Shown: one piece after another, positions 9,571 to 21,619 of the stretch
Layout of the letters: each line of letters opens with the position of its first letter
How positions within the stretch are numbered: position 1 is the first letter of the stretch
Source: Eragrostis nindensis
Lineage: Eukaryota; Streptophyta; Magnoliopsida; Poales; Poaceae
Assembly (NCBI GenBank): GCA_012490785.1
Contig: JAAXCT010000824.1
Span: forward strand, 186,001-250,000
Direction of reading: 5' to 3'
Length of the DNA stretch: 64,000 nucleotides
The notes under the pieces: model-generated
Told to the model about the DNA's origin: nothing
Seen by the model: only the letters and a program-made list of their open reading frames with translations
The model's database searches: none
Translations under genes and position numbers: made by a program

Positions 9571-10400
9571 GGAGAAAATCCCGTAAGCATAAAGATGGCG
9601 TTGGTGAAAAGGAAGGCTAATCCAAGTTTCCAATCTTGATTACCATTGTTGCCGAAATATTTTATTCAAGAGTTCAGTGCATATGAAGGAGATTTCCGTG
9701 CGTGGGGTTAGTACAAAGAGATGAAGTAATCTTGCCGGATTATTATATTATTTCTATAAGAGATCAAGAAGAACACGTCTGGCGGACTCAGTGAAGCCTT
9801 ATCTTGTGATTAGCATTGTTGCCGTATTATTATATTATTTAGTATGGAACAGAAGGGAGCGGAGGTACTCTGTTTGTTCACATGGGGCGGTTCCTTTTCG
9901 TGATTGCTCATGAATTCATTGATTGCTTCCGTGACTGTTGAGAGCAGGGGATAGTGGATCGAACAGTTTTACACTGTTCGACAAAAGAGAAAACAGTAGG
10001 CCAAATAGTTTATTTCAATGGCCCCGACAATGGTTCGTGTTTGATGCATTATTTCATTATGAGAGCAGGGGATAGTGGGGAAAATAGTTTTGCATTATTC
10101 GACAAAAGGGAAAATAGTTGAAGTGGGGAAAATAGTTTCATTTCATTTCGTTTGCCACTCCGAAACTGGTTACAAAAACAGACACATAGTGCAATGTAAA
10201 CTGGTGAACGGGGAAACAGTGGATTTATTTCTACGTGGACATGATGACATGAGGTTCGAAACGATGAATGGGGGACACTTGTTGAGGTACGGACACGATG
10301 AAGTTGCATGACTAGTTGCTCCCAGATGCACCCTTGCCCTTGTCACGGTCAATATTCCTCAACATGGCTGCACGTTCCTCATCTTCTGGTGTCATGTAAT
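9571..10400. repeat. Right arm of 0.8-kb inverted repeat
   Basis: Inverted copy of 7838-8660. Its outer end (10310-10400, minus) still encodes the last 28 codons of GRF-A (MTPEDEERAAML to the stop) without the rest of that gene, so it is a duplicated tail. Confidence 0.9.
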
Positions 10401-11049
10401 GCCAAATGTCGCGGCGCTGACATGTTCAACCTGGGCGCCTGGTGATGTGGCGCTCATGAAAGGGTCCATTTTCAGAAATCTTTTTTTGAGGATCCAATTG
10501 TGAAATTCTTTAACCAAAAGGGCCAATTGTCAAAATTAACTTTTTTTTGAACCTCTCAATCCTGAATACAAATGTAGTATCTGTTCGTGTACATTCAAAG
10601 AGACACAACCCACTCAAACACACACGAACTCCCCTACATCTATACCCAGAAAAACAGACGCGCCCTTCAAGAGAATATTGCACGACTGTCACCACGGGTG
10701 AGAGGTATCAGAAAAACAAAAAGTGCTAACAGATTACAGAAGAAAGCTGGCATTAAGAAAGAGACTCCTAGGAGCCCTCAGCTCCGACGCCCGCTTGACG
10801 CGGTTCCAATCGCCAAAGCCGTCGTTGCTCGACGCGCCGCTGACCGCCATCGCCGTCGCCTATCGCGCCGCCAACCGCCACAGCTCCGACGTCGCTGGTT
10901 GCTGAAGCTTCAACACCAACTGCTCCTCTTTAATGGGCTGATATGCGAAATCTTTGGAGGCCCATTAATCGGAACACAGCCCTCGTCGCGTAAATGGACT
11001 TGGAAAGCGGAAATGCTCTCGCCGCGTTGCAGTTGCCGTGCCCGCTCTC

Positions 11050-11083
<34 letters not shown>

Positions 11084-11746
11084 TATCCTTTCCGCGGGGA
11101 GCTCAGGGCCTATGGCAGGCCTCCTCGCTCAAGAGAGAAGACAACGCGAGCTTCTACACTCCCCCGGTGATCCCCGTCGCCGCTGTGCCAACAGGACGGC
11201 GGCCTCTCTCGCTCCCCGGCCAGGTAGGTGATAATGCTTTCGATACGATTCAGCAAACAAGCACTAAATAAGCTTAGAGGCCGACTCTTATGGATGCGAT
11301 TCTGCTCGGATATGGACGGTTGGCACTAAATGTAGAATTTAGCATATTAGGATGCACGCCGCAAAATAGCTTAACAGAACCTGTGGTCAATTCGTATTCT
11401 TAACAGAATAGTATCCATTCTGCTATGATATCGAGTCCATGCTGTTAGGAGTATATTGTCGGTATAATAGTTATAGATAAAACACAAAGAACTTGATAAG
11501 AGGAAGCCTGGTTCATCTTCTCTCAGAATTGACCTATTGCTAACAAAAGAATACATGCCCAGCTGCTGTAACCAATACTAAAAGTTTAAATGCTTGGTAC
11601 ACTTCTATCTATTCTGGGAGGGAAAATAGCCCATTGCTGCAGGAAGTTACAACATTTCGCTGAACTTTCTTACTAGCAGCTTATTCCAAATGGTGACTTA
11701 GTCATTTGAATGGGCTCTAAATGTGAACAGTGGTGCTTTGCTGCTA
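10401..11746. other. Intergenic region and 3' flank of ABCB-A
   Basis: Near 10410-10460 are further GGCGCC motifs that may mark the far edge of the GRF module. At 10745-11230 is a GC-rich stretch with long but featureless frames and a CCG microsatellite. From about 11280 the DNA is the AT-richer 3' flank of the minus-strand ABCB-A gene. No gene was recognised. Confidence 0.45.
11050..11083. repeat. (CCG)n microsatellite
   Basis: About eleven CCG triplets in a row. They give poly-Ala or poly-Pro in frames that show no other coding sign. Confidence 0.9.
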
Positions 11747-14700
11747 TTACGCAGGATTTCGGTGCTTATTGCCTCCTTTTTGTAAGCTAACTAATCCAAA
11801 GTACTTACCAGAGGGGCCCTTGGACATGAGTGATGCATGTGTGCCCTTCTCTACAACAGTTCCTTTCTCAAGCACAGTGATCATGTCACAATTCTGGATA
11901 GTGCTGAGCCTGTGTGCCACCACTACACTTGTTCTACCGATCATTACTCGGTTCAGTGCCTCTTGCACTATCTTTTCAGACTGACTGTCCAGTGCACTCG
12001 TAGCTTCATCCAATAGCAAGATAGCAGGGTTCTTCAGGATAGCTCGTGCAATTGCAATGCGCTGCTTCTGGCCTCCTGAAAGCTGAAAACCTCGCTCACC
12101 ACACCATGTCGCATATCCATCCTTGAGATTGCTGATGAAATCGTGTGCGTTAGCCATCCTTGCTGCATCCTCAATTTCTGCCTCACTTGCATTTTCTGTG
12201 CCATACATGATGTTCTCTCTTATTGTACCTGTAAATAGTGTTGGTTCCTGGCTAACCAGCCCAATGTGTCGTCGCAGGGCTCGGAGATTGTAACTCGTTA
12301 TGTCTCTACCATCGATCATGACCGCCCCCCTAAGTGGGTCATAAAACCGCTCTATAAGCCCAATAATGGATGATTTACCCGAACCACTTTGCCCAACAAG
12401 TGCTGTTGACTTTCCTGCCTGTATGCTCAAGGACAAGTCTTTGAAGATTGTCACATTAGGCCTTGATGGGTATGCAAAATCAACTGCCGCAATTTCCACA
12501 TCGCCTTTGATCTTATCCGGCTTGTAGCCCATAGGATTGTCAGGGTTGATTTGTGTTATCCGGTCAAGAACAGCAAACACGGAAGCGACTGTATCACCAC
12601 CCTTAGCAAGGTCTGTTGTCATGCTGCCTGCTTCTGCAATCACACGTCCGGTGCTTACTAAAATCATGAAGGTTTGGAAGAGTTCCTCGGCAGTAATGCG
12701 GTGCTCAGCCATAAGCTTACCACCATACCAAAAGTCAAGGGCCCATGTACATGCCATAAGGCCTACTGAGGTGCCAAGGCCAAAGCCTGCAAACCATGAC
12801 TGCCGGACGTTCTCCTTGCGTGGGGCATCTTGAGCTTTGTCAAAGAGTCGTAGCATGCGGTCTTGGGATGAGAAAGCAGTGATCGTCTTGAGGTTGGAGA
12901 CAGCCTCTGCAGCTAGCTTGCTGCTCTCGGATTGTGCCTCTATCGATTTCTTTGTCATGCTTTTTAGTAACACACCACGCACATAATAGCAGGCAATGAT
13001 AAGAGGCTGTGCTGCTATCATGACAAGGGCTAAGCGCCAAGCTCTGGCCAAACCCATGGCGCAGGCAATCAGCACAGCAGAAACAGTCTGAATCACTAGA
13101 GCCATTCGATCCCCGACTAGGGACCTCACCTATATCACAGAAATATTTGATCAGACAAGATTCTTTTCTAAATAGTAAATATGATAATAAGCATTACTCT
13201 GAGTCATTGTACTTACAACGCTAGCATCCTTGGCAAGCTGCGAGCATATAGCACCTGAAGAATTCTTGTCATGGTCGAACCACCCTATCTCGAAAGTGAG
13301 AATTTTTGTAAGCATCTGTTCCCTGATCCTCTTTGTGAGGTATTCCCCCATGGCACCAAAGCTATAGTGCTGCCCAATATTGAGCAATAATGATACCACC
13401 GCCAGGTTAGCAAAGACGAGTGTATAGATTCTTGTTTGTTCCTTGATCTTGGCATGATCTGTCAAGAAGTAGACTGAGAACATGCTCCCCATGACATATG
13501 CATAGACAGGCTGGATGCTTCCAAACAGTACTGCACAAAAGCTCCCCGTCAAGGCTTGCTTCCACTCTGGTGCATTAAGCATAAGTAGCCTTCTGAAGGA
13601 TGGTGCAGGAAGGTTTGAATTCTCTATATTGTCATCGTGTCTTGCACCACTCATTGACCGTGCTGAGCATGACCTGATAGCTAAGAATCTCTTGCTCTTG
13701 CTGTGGCTGCTGGATCGATCCATAGAAAAATATGTACTTCCAGTTTCACAGACCTCATCTGCTTGACCTGAATCTTTGATTTTCTGAAGACGAACAAGGG
13801 AGGAGTAGAGTCCATTCTTATTGGCAATGAGCTCATCATGGGAGCCCAGCTCCTTGACTTCACCTGACTTCATGACGACAATCAGATCAGCATTTCGGAT
13901 AGTGGAGAGGCGATGTGCAACGACAATAGAAGTCCGTCCCATGGAGGCCAGGTCGAGCGCCTCCTGGACAACATGCTCTGATTCTGTGTCCAATGCACTG
14001 GTGGCTTCATCAAGGAGGAGGATCTTTGGTGACATTAGGATTGCTCTTGCAATAGCAATCCTTTGCTTCTGCCCTCCGGACATTTGGACACCACGTTCAC
14101 CCACCTATTGTCGTTTATACAATGTTAGTATAGAAACACCAGCTTATGTTTTATAGAAGTGAGAATTGTAATTCCAAGGTTTTTAATTTGGAAATTGTGA
14201 ACAGATTCTAGCGAGATAGTTTCTTGACGAGCAAACTAGTAAATTATCTGCATTTCTTGTGATGAATACATACAAGTTTGCTCTGGCAAGAAGCTTTAAC
14301 ATTGAGCATAAATTTTCTCTCGTTCTTTCATAGTGTGCTGCTTCCTTTTCTATTTGAAACGTGCTTAATAGCTGATGTGTACACTACATAACTGAGAACT
14401 GTTTATTATTGATCAAGACATCTCAACGTTCTTAGTCAATTTGGCATGTATGTTAAAATCCGCCAGATGACATACTGTTAGACAGACGGGCATCTTTCCT
14501 ATGATGTGGATACGCCTTACTCATATTTCAGTGTTGTGGCTAGCTTCTCTTGAACATCTAGCTCACTTTTGAGGTCACCTCTCTTGTTTCAGGAGTCCTT
14601 GTACCAGCATTACACTCCTATTAGAAGTTGCCAAGCTGGGTGCCCTTGGAGTGCAAAACTATTACGCTTACTGTGTGAGTATTCCTATCAAGTAATCAAT

Positions 14701-17557
14701 TCATCCAGACGACTGGGTATGCGTAGAAGAACTCAAATGTTGTATGGTTTTCTTCTTTTGAGACTGCTGGGCAATGCTGAAATACCATGTGCCATCCTAA
14801 CCATGCCAATGACTTTCAAGCTGTTACATTTGTTCGTTTCGTTGCTTTTGCATTGATGACACAACACTGTTGTTTGTTTTACACCTCAACTCCGGCTTTG
14901 AGGAGCACCCATAATAATTTAAATAGGCATATAGCTCTTTTGGGAACACACGTTGGACAGCTCTCTGAATCTCTGTTTTGGGGAAGGGCGTTCCTATTTT
15001 CTTTCATTGAGCGCACAGGCAGGACCCATGTCCTCTGCCAATGATGCGGCGCCTTGAGAGCTTAGCAGCTATGGCAGGAGTAGAATAGTGTTGCTTCCAG
15101 GTAAAGGCAGAGTAAGTACTGCACTAAGAACTAGACATATACGTACGCTATTAGTATTTGTTTTCCTTCGATCTTTGAGGAGCTAATGTCATCTTATGAG
15201 AAAAAGAATCTCATAATAGTAGTTCTTTTTGTGAGATTTGCTAAGAATATAATTGTTTCTTTGAAAAATGTTTTCTCCCCCATGGCACCTATACCGGCCA
15301 ACCGCCCAAAACTTAATATAATTGTTTTCAGAAAACAAAACACCATGTGATACTTCTGATTTTCATTTATATATTTTGGACGGAGAGAGTAGGTCTCTGA
15401 TTCCATGACATCATCCCTAGTGACGACATAAGAACTGCTAATGCGCAAAACAAAAGGTTGGAGAGGTGAGCTCCTAGGACAAATGTTGAGATCGCAACTA
15501 GAAAACGAGATGGTGACAACATGACAGTGATCTCAAGACCTGGACTCTAACGTTCAAAGCCTCAAGAAAGCGTTATTTCAATTCGTGATATCCAGAACAA
15601 GAAATACTGATACTTTGGCACTGACTTGTAAAGGTGTTGCAGTGATGCATATCTTTATATATGCATGAACGAAAGAAACTATCAACTAACTAATCAATCA
15701 GATAGAAAGAATACCAAATGCTTATGATAACCGGCACGAGTAATACCAAATGGAGGTGGAGCAGTCCTAGCCGTAAGACTGTAAGAGTAGAGTAGGACGA
15801 TGAGGATGTGTTACCTGTGTCTCGTAGCCCTGCGGGAGCTGCGAAATGAATGTGTGGGCGTTGGCCGCCTTGGCCGCGGCGACGACCTCTTCCTCCGTGG
15901 CATCCTCCTTGCCGAACAGTATGTTCTCTCGTATCGACATCGCGAACAGCGCCGGCTCCTGGCTGACGAGCCCCATCTGCGCGCGCAGCCACTTGAGCCG
16001 CAGCCGCCGGATGTCCACGCCGTCGAGCGTCACCTCCCCGGCCGACGGGTCGTAGAACCGCTCCAGCAACGCGATCACCGTCGACTTCCCTGACCCACTG
16101 CTGCCGACCAGCGCCACCGTGCGCCCTGCCGGCACATGCAGACTAAAGCCGACCAAGATGGGGTTCTCCGGCCGCGACGGGTAGCTGAAGTCGACGTTCT
16201 TGAACTCCACCTCGCCGGCAACGTTGACGAGGTCCTGGCCGGCATCGCTTGCCGAGTCGATCTTGGGCACTCGACGAATCACATCTGATATTCTCTCCGC
16301 CGCCGAGCTGGCCTCCGACAAATACTTCACGTTCGATAGCGCGCTTCCAAGCGCCCTGCGTGCACACATGGTTTGTTAGTGATCGACATTGAACACCAGC
16401 TGATTTACTGCGGCGAAAAGAATGGAGTAGTAGAAAGTGTTACTCACAGGCCGCCGTTGACAATGATGGAGGAGATGGCAAGCACGGTGCCGCCCTGGTA
16501 GCCGTGGTACATGACGAGGTTGCTGCCGTACCAGAGGTTGAACGCCCAGATGGCGAAGGTGACGCCGTTGCTGCCGAGGGCGACGCCCTTGGCGAGCCCC
16601 TGCCTGAGCCCGAGCCGCACCGACTCCTCGAGCGCGGTGGAGAACCGAGCCATGGTGCTCTTCTCCGCCGCGAACGAGTACACGGTGCGCGCCGACGACA
16701 CGGCCTGCTCCGCGATGGCGCCCGGGCGCGCGTACTGGGCCCTGATCCGGCGAGCCAGGCCGATGAGGATGCGGCCGTACATGATGCCCGGGATGAGGAG
16801 CAGCAGCACGGACGGCAGCGCCACCAGCGTGAGCCGCCACAGCACCGCGAAGCCCATGACGTAGCTGCCGACGAACATGGTGGCGTTCATCACGAAGTTG
16901 GGCAGCTTCTCGCTCAGCGCGTCCTGCACCACGAGGCTGTCGTTGGACACGCTGGTGATCACCTCCGATGTCGATTCGGCCTTGAGGTCGAAGTACTCCA
17001 CGTCCTGCCGGAGCACGGCCCGCAGGTACCGCGCCCGCATCCGCGACGCCTGCCGCTCCGCCGTGCGCGCCCAGCAGTACCCCTCTGCAAACGCCATAGC
17101 ATCGCGTCATGTTAATTGCAGCTCTAGTAGTGTATGATCTGCAGTGGTGTGTGCTGAACCTAGGAACGCCATGACCCAGGAGAAGCACGCCAGGTAGACG
17201 ATGTTCATCGCGTTCTGTTCAAGATAAAATCGTTAGTCGTCAGTAATGACACGAGGGTGGAGTGTGTGAACAACAGCTTCAACGGACGGAATGAATACTC
17301 TCGTGCATACGTACCGCGGTGATCCTGGAGCTGAACTCCTGTACGAGGTCGGGGCCGCGGCCGAAGTCATTCGTGAAGTGGCTGGTCAAGAGCAGCAACG
17401 CCGGCGTCGACATGCCGTCGCCCATGGCGCCCACCAGGCCCAGCAGCATCAGCGCCACGTCCGCCGCGTCCGCGTGCATGAACACCGACATGAACGACGA
17501 CGAGCTCTGCGCCGGCGGCGCCGCCGCGGCCTTCTCGGCCACTGTCTCCTCACCCAT
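11747..17557 (-). CDS. ABCB-A: ABCB/MDR-type full transporter, six exons, 1248 aa, intact
   Basis: Minus-strand exons are 17557-17315, 17214-17160, 17084-16448, 16355-15815, 14104-13217 and 13129-11747. All have GT-AG borders, phases agree, and the sum is 3747 nt. The layout is TMD1-NBD1-TMD2-NBD2. NBD1 has Walker A GSSGSGKST (about residue 396), Q-loop SQEPALF, signature MSGGQ (about 500), Walker B ILLLDE and H-loop AHRLST. NBD2 has Walker A GQSGSGKSS (about 1034), signature LSGGQ, Walker B and AHRLST. Length and motifs match plant ABCB proteins of the AtABCB15 type, plasma-membrane exporters whose substrates (auxin, metabolites) differ by member, so none is assigned. Intron 4 is long (1,710 bp). 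Exons 1-4 are markedly more GC-rich than exons 5-6. A TATA box lies about 165 bp upstream. Confidence 0.93.
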
Positions 17558-17721
17558 GCAAGCCCAGCGAGCTAGCTAGCTCTGGCACCACTACACACTC
17601 GATCGGCGCTGCGTGTTGTTAGCTGGCTTTCCAGATGCTCCCACAGCTAGTAAACCTCTCGCTGCTTTGCTTTTGAGATATGGCGATCGAGCGAGACTAT
17701 TGTTATTTACTTGGCCCATGA

Positions 17722-17728
17722 CTTTATA
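17722..17728 (-). promoter_or_regulatory. Probable TATA box of ABCB-A
   Basis: TATAAAG on the minus strand, about 165 bases before the ATG at 17557. It would imply a 5' leader of roughly 130 bases. No other core element was identified. Confidence 0.4.
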
Positions 17729-18249
17729 GTAGCCTCAATCATATGGGGATTATTTGTTCTAAACATGCTTAAGGCGTGGGTTGGTTGATAGATCGGACGC
17801 GCAAAGTACGCTCCAGTTGTCTTAGTCTACACTCCACGTCTTGACCTCGGACAGATCCCACTTTTGTATGACTGACCTGGGGCCCGTCAGTCTTTGGTTT
17901 AATTGGCATCTACCACTAGCTTATATGGTTCCTACTACTGTTCAGGAGAACATTGTGTAAAAGATACATGTGAACGAAATTTTTGAATCTGTTGACATGT
18001 GAGCTCAGACATTGAACGTGAAAGCTTAAACGCCCAAATTTATTGTACACGTTTAAAGATTATAACATGTGAAACTTGCTCACTTTGAAAGGTAGGTTGG
18101 ACGGCCGGATCGAATCCCCACCTACATTAGCTGTGTCTTTGGAATTCCAGTTTTCGTGGGATGGTAGAGACGCCTCTTTAGCTACATACAAAGCTATATG
18201 GAGGTTCAACGAGCTAGTGCTCATCTGCTTACACAAACGTGGCCGTTTA
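17729..18249. other. Upstream region of ABCB-A, no further gene
   Basis: Moderately AT-rich single-copy-looking sequence. No coding frame, MITE end or RNA gene was seen. Confidence 0.4.
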
Positions 18250-19395
18250 TTTTTTTTTTCTTTCCTTTTAGGCTGTGATTAAGTCTCTAAGGCCTTTGAT
18301 AGAAGGTTCATGTGAGTGGCGCGCGCGTTGACACTGAATTAGTGATATTTTTGCGTCTTCGGAAAAAAAATACAAAGGCTCTGCTTTAATTTGGCCGGCA
18401 GCTTTGTTTAGTCGATGGGTTCAGAAAGTCGGCATGAATTGAAGAAACTTGAGAAGAATAGTGGGTGCATGTCAAATACTGTTCAAAACCTTTCTTTTCA
18501 ACATTTTTATTAATATAGATAGATTTTCATCATTTTTATTAGTATAGATTGGTTCTCCTTCTCGCAAAAAAAAAAGAAAAAAGAAAAAAAAAAGATCTGT
18601 ACTCTTATAAGTGCTATACGTGGCCATATGCTTCTACCTAGAAACTGCCGTATCGAGGAAGAGATGGCTGCAAGTTAGACCAAAAAAAGGGCAGAAGTAG
18701 AAATAAAGGTAACTGAATTTTATGGACATTTCATTGCAGGGATTTGTGATCAGGATTTGCTCCTTATCATGTGACTGAGATTTTGTCGATATCTCAGTCA
18801 CATTTTCAGAACAAACAAAATGTAGACAAGGAACATTTCTTTTGTCAAGCTGGAAAATTTTTAAATGAAGCTGGAACATTTAGTTCCTAGGTGACAAATA
18901 TGATAACATTCAACGGAACAAATAAAATGCATGCATGAACACTGGTTTATTGAAGCTAGAATAATTTTTATTATTTAGTAGAACATTTTTTTAAGAATAA
19001 GATTAAGAGATAGTGAGAATATCTAGATGTTTATATCTATATATTCAATGGTTGAAAAAGTGACTGGATGATTAGCAAAATCTCAGAAGGATACATGCTC
19101 TTTGTGATCAACAAGTATTTTTCTTCTAGTATAAAACACACTAGGATCCGTCCTAAAACATGATTTAGCAGTCTTTGTGTCTCTAAATCCTTGTCAACAT
19201 CACAATTCATGCTGGAGAATGTTGTTTGACTGCATCATGGCATGATTATAGACAGATCCGAAACCATGCTGTATATAAAGGGTTTTTTTGGGATCTTGAA
19301 CCTAAATGGCATGTTTTAACGAGTTTAAAGATCTACAAGTTTAGGAACCTAAAATGACACCTCAAACAAGCTTAAAGACGGTCAACGTATTTTAC
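18250..19395 (+). repeat. Tandem intergenic duplication, copy 1
   Basis: Matches 19421-20870 in direct order: GCCTTTGATAGAA, ATTAGTGAT, GTCGATGGGTT, CCTAGAAA, GGACATTTC, CACAATTCAT and AATGACACCTCAAA. It is non-coding. This copy lacks the insertions found in copy 2 and so gives the empty-site sequence for them. Parts resemble the intron-4 repeats at 34670-35130 and 55960-56300. Confidence 0.75.
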
Positions 19396-19559
19396 TCTTT
19401 TTTCCCTCTGAGGATGTAGTATTTTTTTTTTTCTTTTGGACTATGATTTTTAATGCCTTTGATAGAAAGTGCTCATAAGTTACGCACATGTTGACACAGA
19501 ATTAGTGATTTGTTTGTGTCTTCCTTGTCGGAGAAAAAAAATTACAAAGCCCTGCTTTA

Positions 19560-19748
19560 TGGCTTGTTTGTTTCTCATCTAAATTATATAATCCAGCTTA
19601 AATATGCAAGCTAAAAAAATAAATATCAGATTACAGTCGGATTATAACAATTCACAAGACATATTATTATAACTAATAAGCTGCTTTCACCCAGCTTATA
19701 GATTATAAGCTGAATTACATAACTTGGATGTGAGAAATAAACAGGGCC
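19560..19748. mobile_element. Tourist-like MITE, 189 bp, TTA target duplication
   Basis: Terminal inverted repeats read GGCTTGTTTGTTTCTCA at the left and GGCCCTGTTTATTTCTCA on the opposite strand at the right. TTA flanks both ends (19557-19559 and 19749-19751). The tandem paralog reads straight through CTGCTTTAATTT, which shows the empty site. TIR and TTA target fit the PIF/Harbinger (Tourist) group. Confidence 0.85.
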
Positions 19749-19844
19749 TTAATTTGGGCGGCATATTTGTTTGGTCGATGGGTTTAGGAAGTCGGGATGA
19801 ACCGAAGAGAGGCGAGAGGAATAGTGTGCGTATATGCTCTGTTT

Positions 19845-20088
19845 GGATCCATAAAACTAATTGTTATTGACTTATTTTAGTCTATAGAGGATTCAAAACA
19901 TAAAGAACTAATAGGGGAGTAATTTTTAATTAGCCAAACAAAGGACTAGTAGTAATCTTGTTTATCAAGGAAACCTGACTAATGCAGACTAGCTATTAGT
20001 TGGTCAATTAGTATAGTCTTCAAAGAAACACCTGGCTAATAGTTAGCTGTCTAATAATTAGTTGGCTGATTTTTAATTAGAACTAATT
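19845..20088. mobile_element. Possible hAT-type MITE remnant
   Basis: It starts CTCTGTTTGGATCCATAA and contains several AACTAATTG and GCTAATAGTTAGCT motifs, as in grass MITEs of the CTGTTTGGATCC type. The tandem paralog lacks it. The right terminus is replaced by the LINE tail, so ends and target duplication cannot be set. Confidence 0.3.
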
Positions 20089-20390
20089 GTTTTTTTTTTT
20101 TGAAGGAACAGGAGAGGCTTGCGCCTCTACTGATTAAATATATTATAAAAAGGGAACAAAGTGTTGCATACAGCTCTCAAGGAGGGGAAAAAAGGAAGTA
20201 AAGGAAAATAAAAAACAGAAAGGTTACAAGTGCTCTATCCATTGGATAATTTGTGGCAAGTATTTTTTTCCTTTGCACGATGGATAACCATCTGCATCTC
20301 TGTCTTGAAAACATTCCTGCATCTCTCCAGAGTTGGATCAATGTTATTGAAAATCCAATCATTTCTCACTGTCCATATGCTCCATGCCAT
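20089..20390 (-). mobile_element. 5'-truncated L1-type LINE tail
   Basis: On the minus strand the last part of a LINE reverse-transcriptase ORF can be read (VLMAWSIWTVRNDWIFNN, typical of the C-terminus after the zf-RVT domain). A short 3' UTR with GGCGCAAGCCTCTCCTG follows and then the poly-A tail, seen as a T run at 20089-20101. Only about 300 bp were inserted, as is usual for 5'-truncated LINEs. Confidence 0.75.
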
Positions 20391-21079
20391 AAGTACTTGT
20401 ACCTAGAAAAATTGCCGTATGGAGGAAGAGATCGCTGCATGTTAGGACCCGAAAATGGCAGAAGTGGACCGAAAGGCAACCGAATTCCATGGACATTTCG
20501 ATGCAGGGATTTGTGGTTTCAAGTGTTTATTTTTTTAGTGTAAAATGCATTGAGGTTTTTACATATGCTGTATAGGTCTCCGAACTCTCAAAATATACAT
20601 TCAGGTCTCTGAATTTGATCAAGTACATCAAGGTTCTAAGTTTTGAAAATACTTCTATGACTATTGATGTGGCTGCTGATTGAACATGATTTGGTGGTCT
20701 TTCTCTCTCTCTCTCTAAATTCTTGTCACTATCACAATTCATACTCGAAAACATTGTTTGACTGCATCATGACGTGATTATAGATTTTAGTGAGTTCAAG
20801 ACCTCAAATGACACCTCAAAATAAATTTAGAGACTGTCAATGTATTTCAAAGAGACCGTCAATGTATTTCACCCTGCAGCCCACGTGGGTGAGGTGGCGG
20901 ATGTAGAAGGCCTCCACCGTGCAACAATCCCTCCACTGAGCAGGGAAGGTCCATTCCCACGTTCCCACTCAGCCAGGCTGTGGAGAGAATCTTGCATTAG
21001 TCCAGCCTCGGCACGGGCTCTGGTCTGGCAACCAAACACGTGAAGCCTAGAACCAATCACCCTAAAGATGTGCTTATTA

Positions 21080-21480
21080 GAGTTGACAATCTGAATAGAG
21101 AAGTGAGGTCTTGTACCAATGTTTTTGTTAAATTGTATTGCTCCTTATTGGAAGTAGCACTGATCTTTGGGGACATAAAAATGAACTCCCTCCGTCCTTT
21201 AGTATAGGACGTTCTGGAGTTTTAAGTTTTCTCTAAATATAGATCGTTCTATAGATAAAACAAGTTCTGAGGTTGGTGGGAGTGTTGGTGGAGGGATGAT
21301 TTGAGGTAAAAATGAAGGGTATGGTAGCTTTTAACACAATGACTACTCTCTTATTTGAATGCTAGAATACTCTATATTTAAAGGAGTGGTCGATACGATC
21401 AAATTATATCAAAAACTGGTATGTTTATGTGTTCATGAGGTCTGGTTGATTTGTACTTGTTAGATGATCCGTTCTAAGTC
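21080..21480 (+). promoter_or_regulatory. Conserved ABCB upstream block, copy 1 (with MITE)
   Basis: Shares GAAGTGAGGTCTT, TTTTGTTAA, GCTCCTTATTGGAAGTAGC, GTCGATACGATC and GTTCATGAGGTC with blocks upstream of ABCB-C and in the spacers of the 3.7-kb array. It is the ancestral 5' flank of the family, here in front of an NBD2 relic. Promoter function is inferred from position only. Confidence 0.5.
21186..21388. mobile_element. Stowaway-like MITE inside the upstream block
   Basis: It begins CTCCCTCCGTCCTTTAGTA and ends TATATTTAAAGGAGT. The paralogous block at 29180-29460 joins GACATAGAAACGCA directly to GTCGATGCGATC, so about 200 bp is an insertion here. Confidence 0.65.
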
Positions 21481-21619
21481 AATGCATGACTCGTACTTGC
21501 ATCTGAATAGCACTGGAAGCTGCCAAGACAAAGGGGATTCCATTTTTCCGCGCATCTCGGAGGGCTGCAAGGAGATTACCGCTTCCGAACAGGACAGTTT
21601 CCAGCTACTAGCGACAGCA

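Larger units (their letters stand above)
19421..20870 (+). repeat. Tandem intergenic duplication, copy 2 (with insertions)
   Basis: Second copy of the preceding block, lengthened by a Tourist-like MITE (19560-19748), a further MITE-like piece (19845-20088) and a LINE tail (20089-20390). A (CT)n run lies at about 20700. Confidence 0.7.

Noticed and set aside
10587..11231. 214-codon frame with poly-Ala run
   Set aside because: Low-complexity, Arg-rich translation across a CCG microsatellite. No family features and no paralog support.
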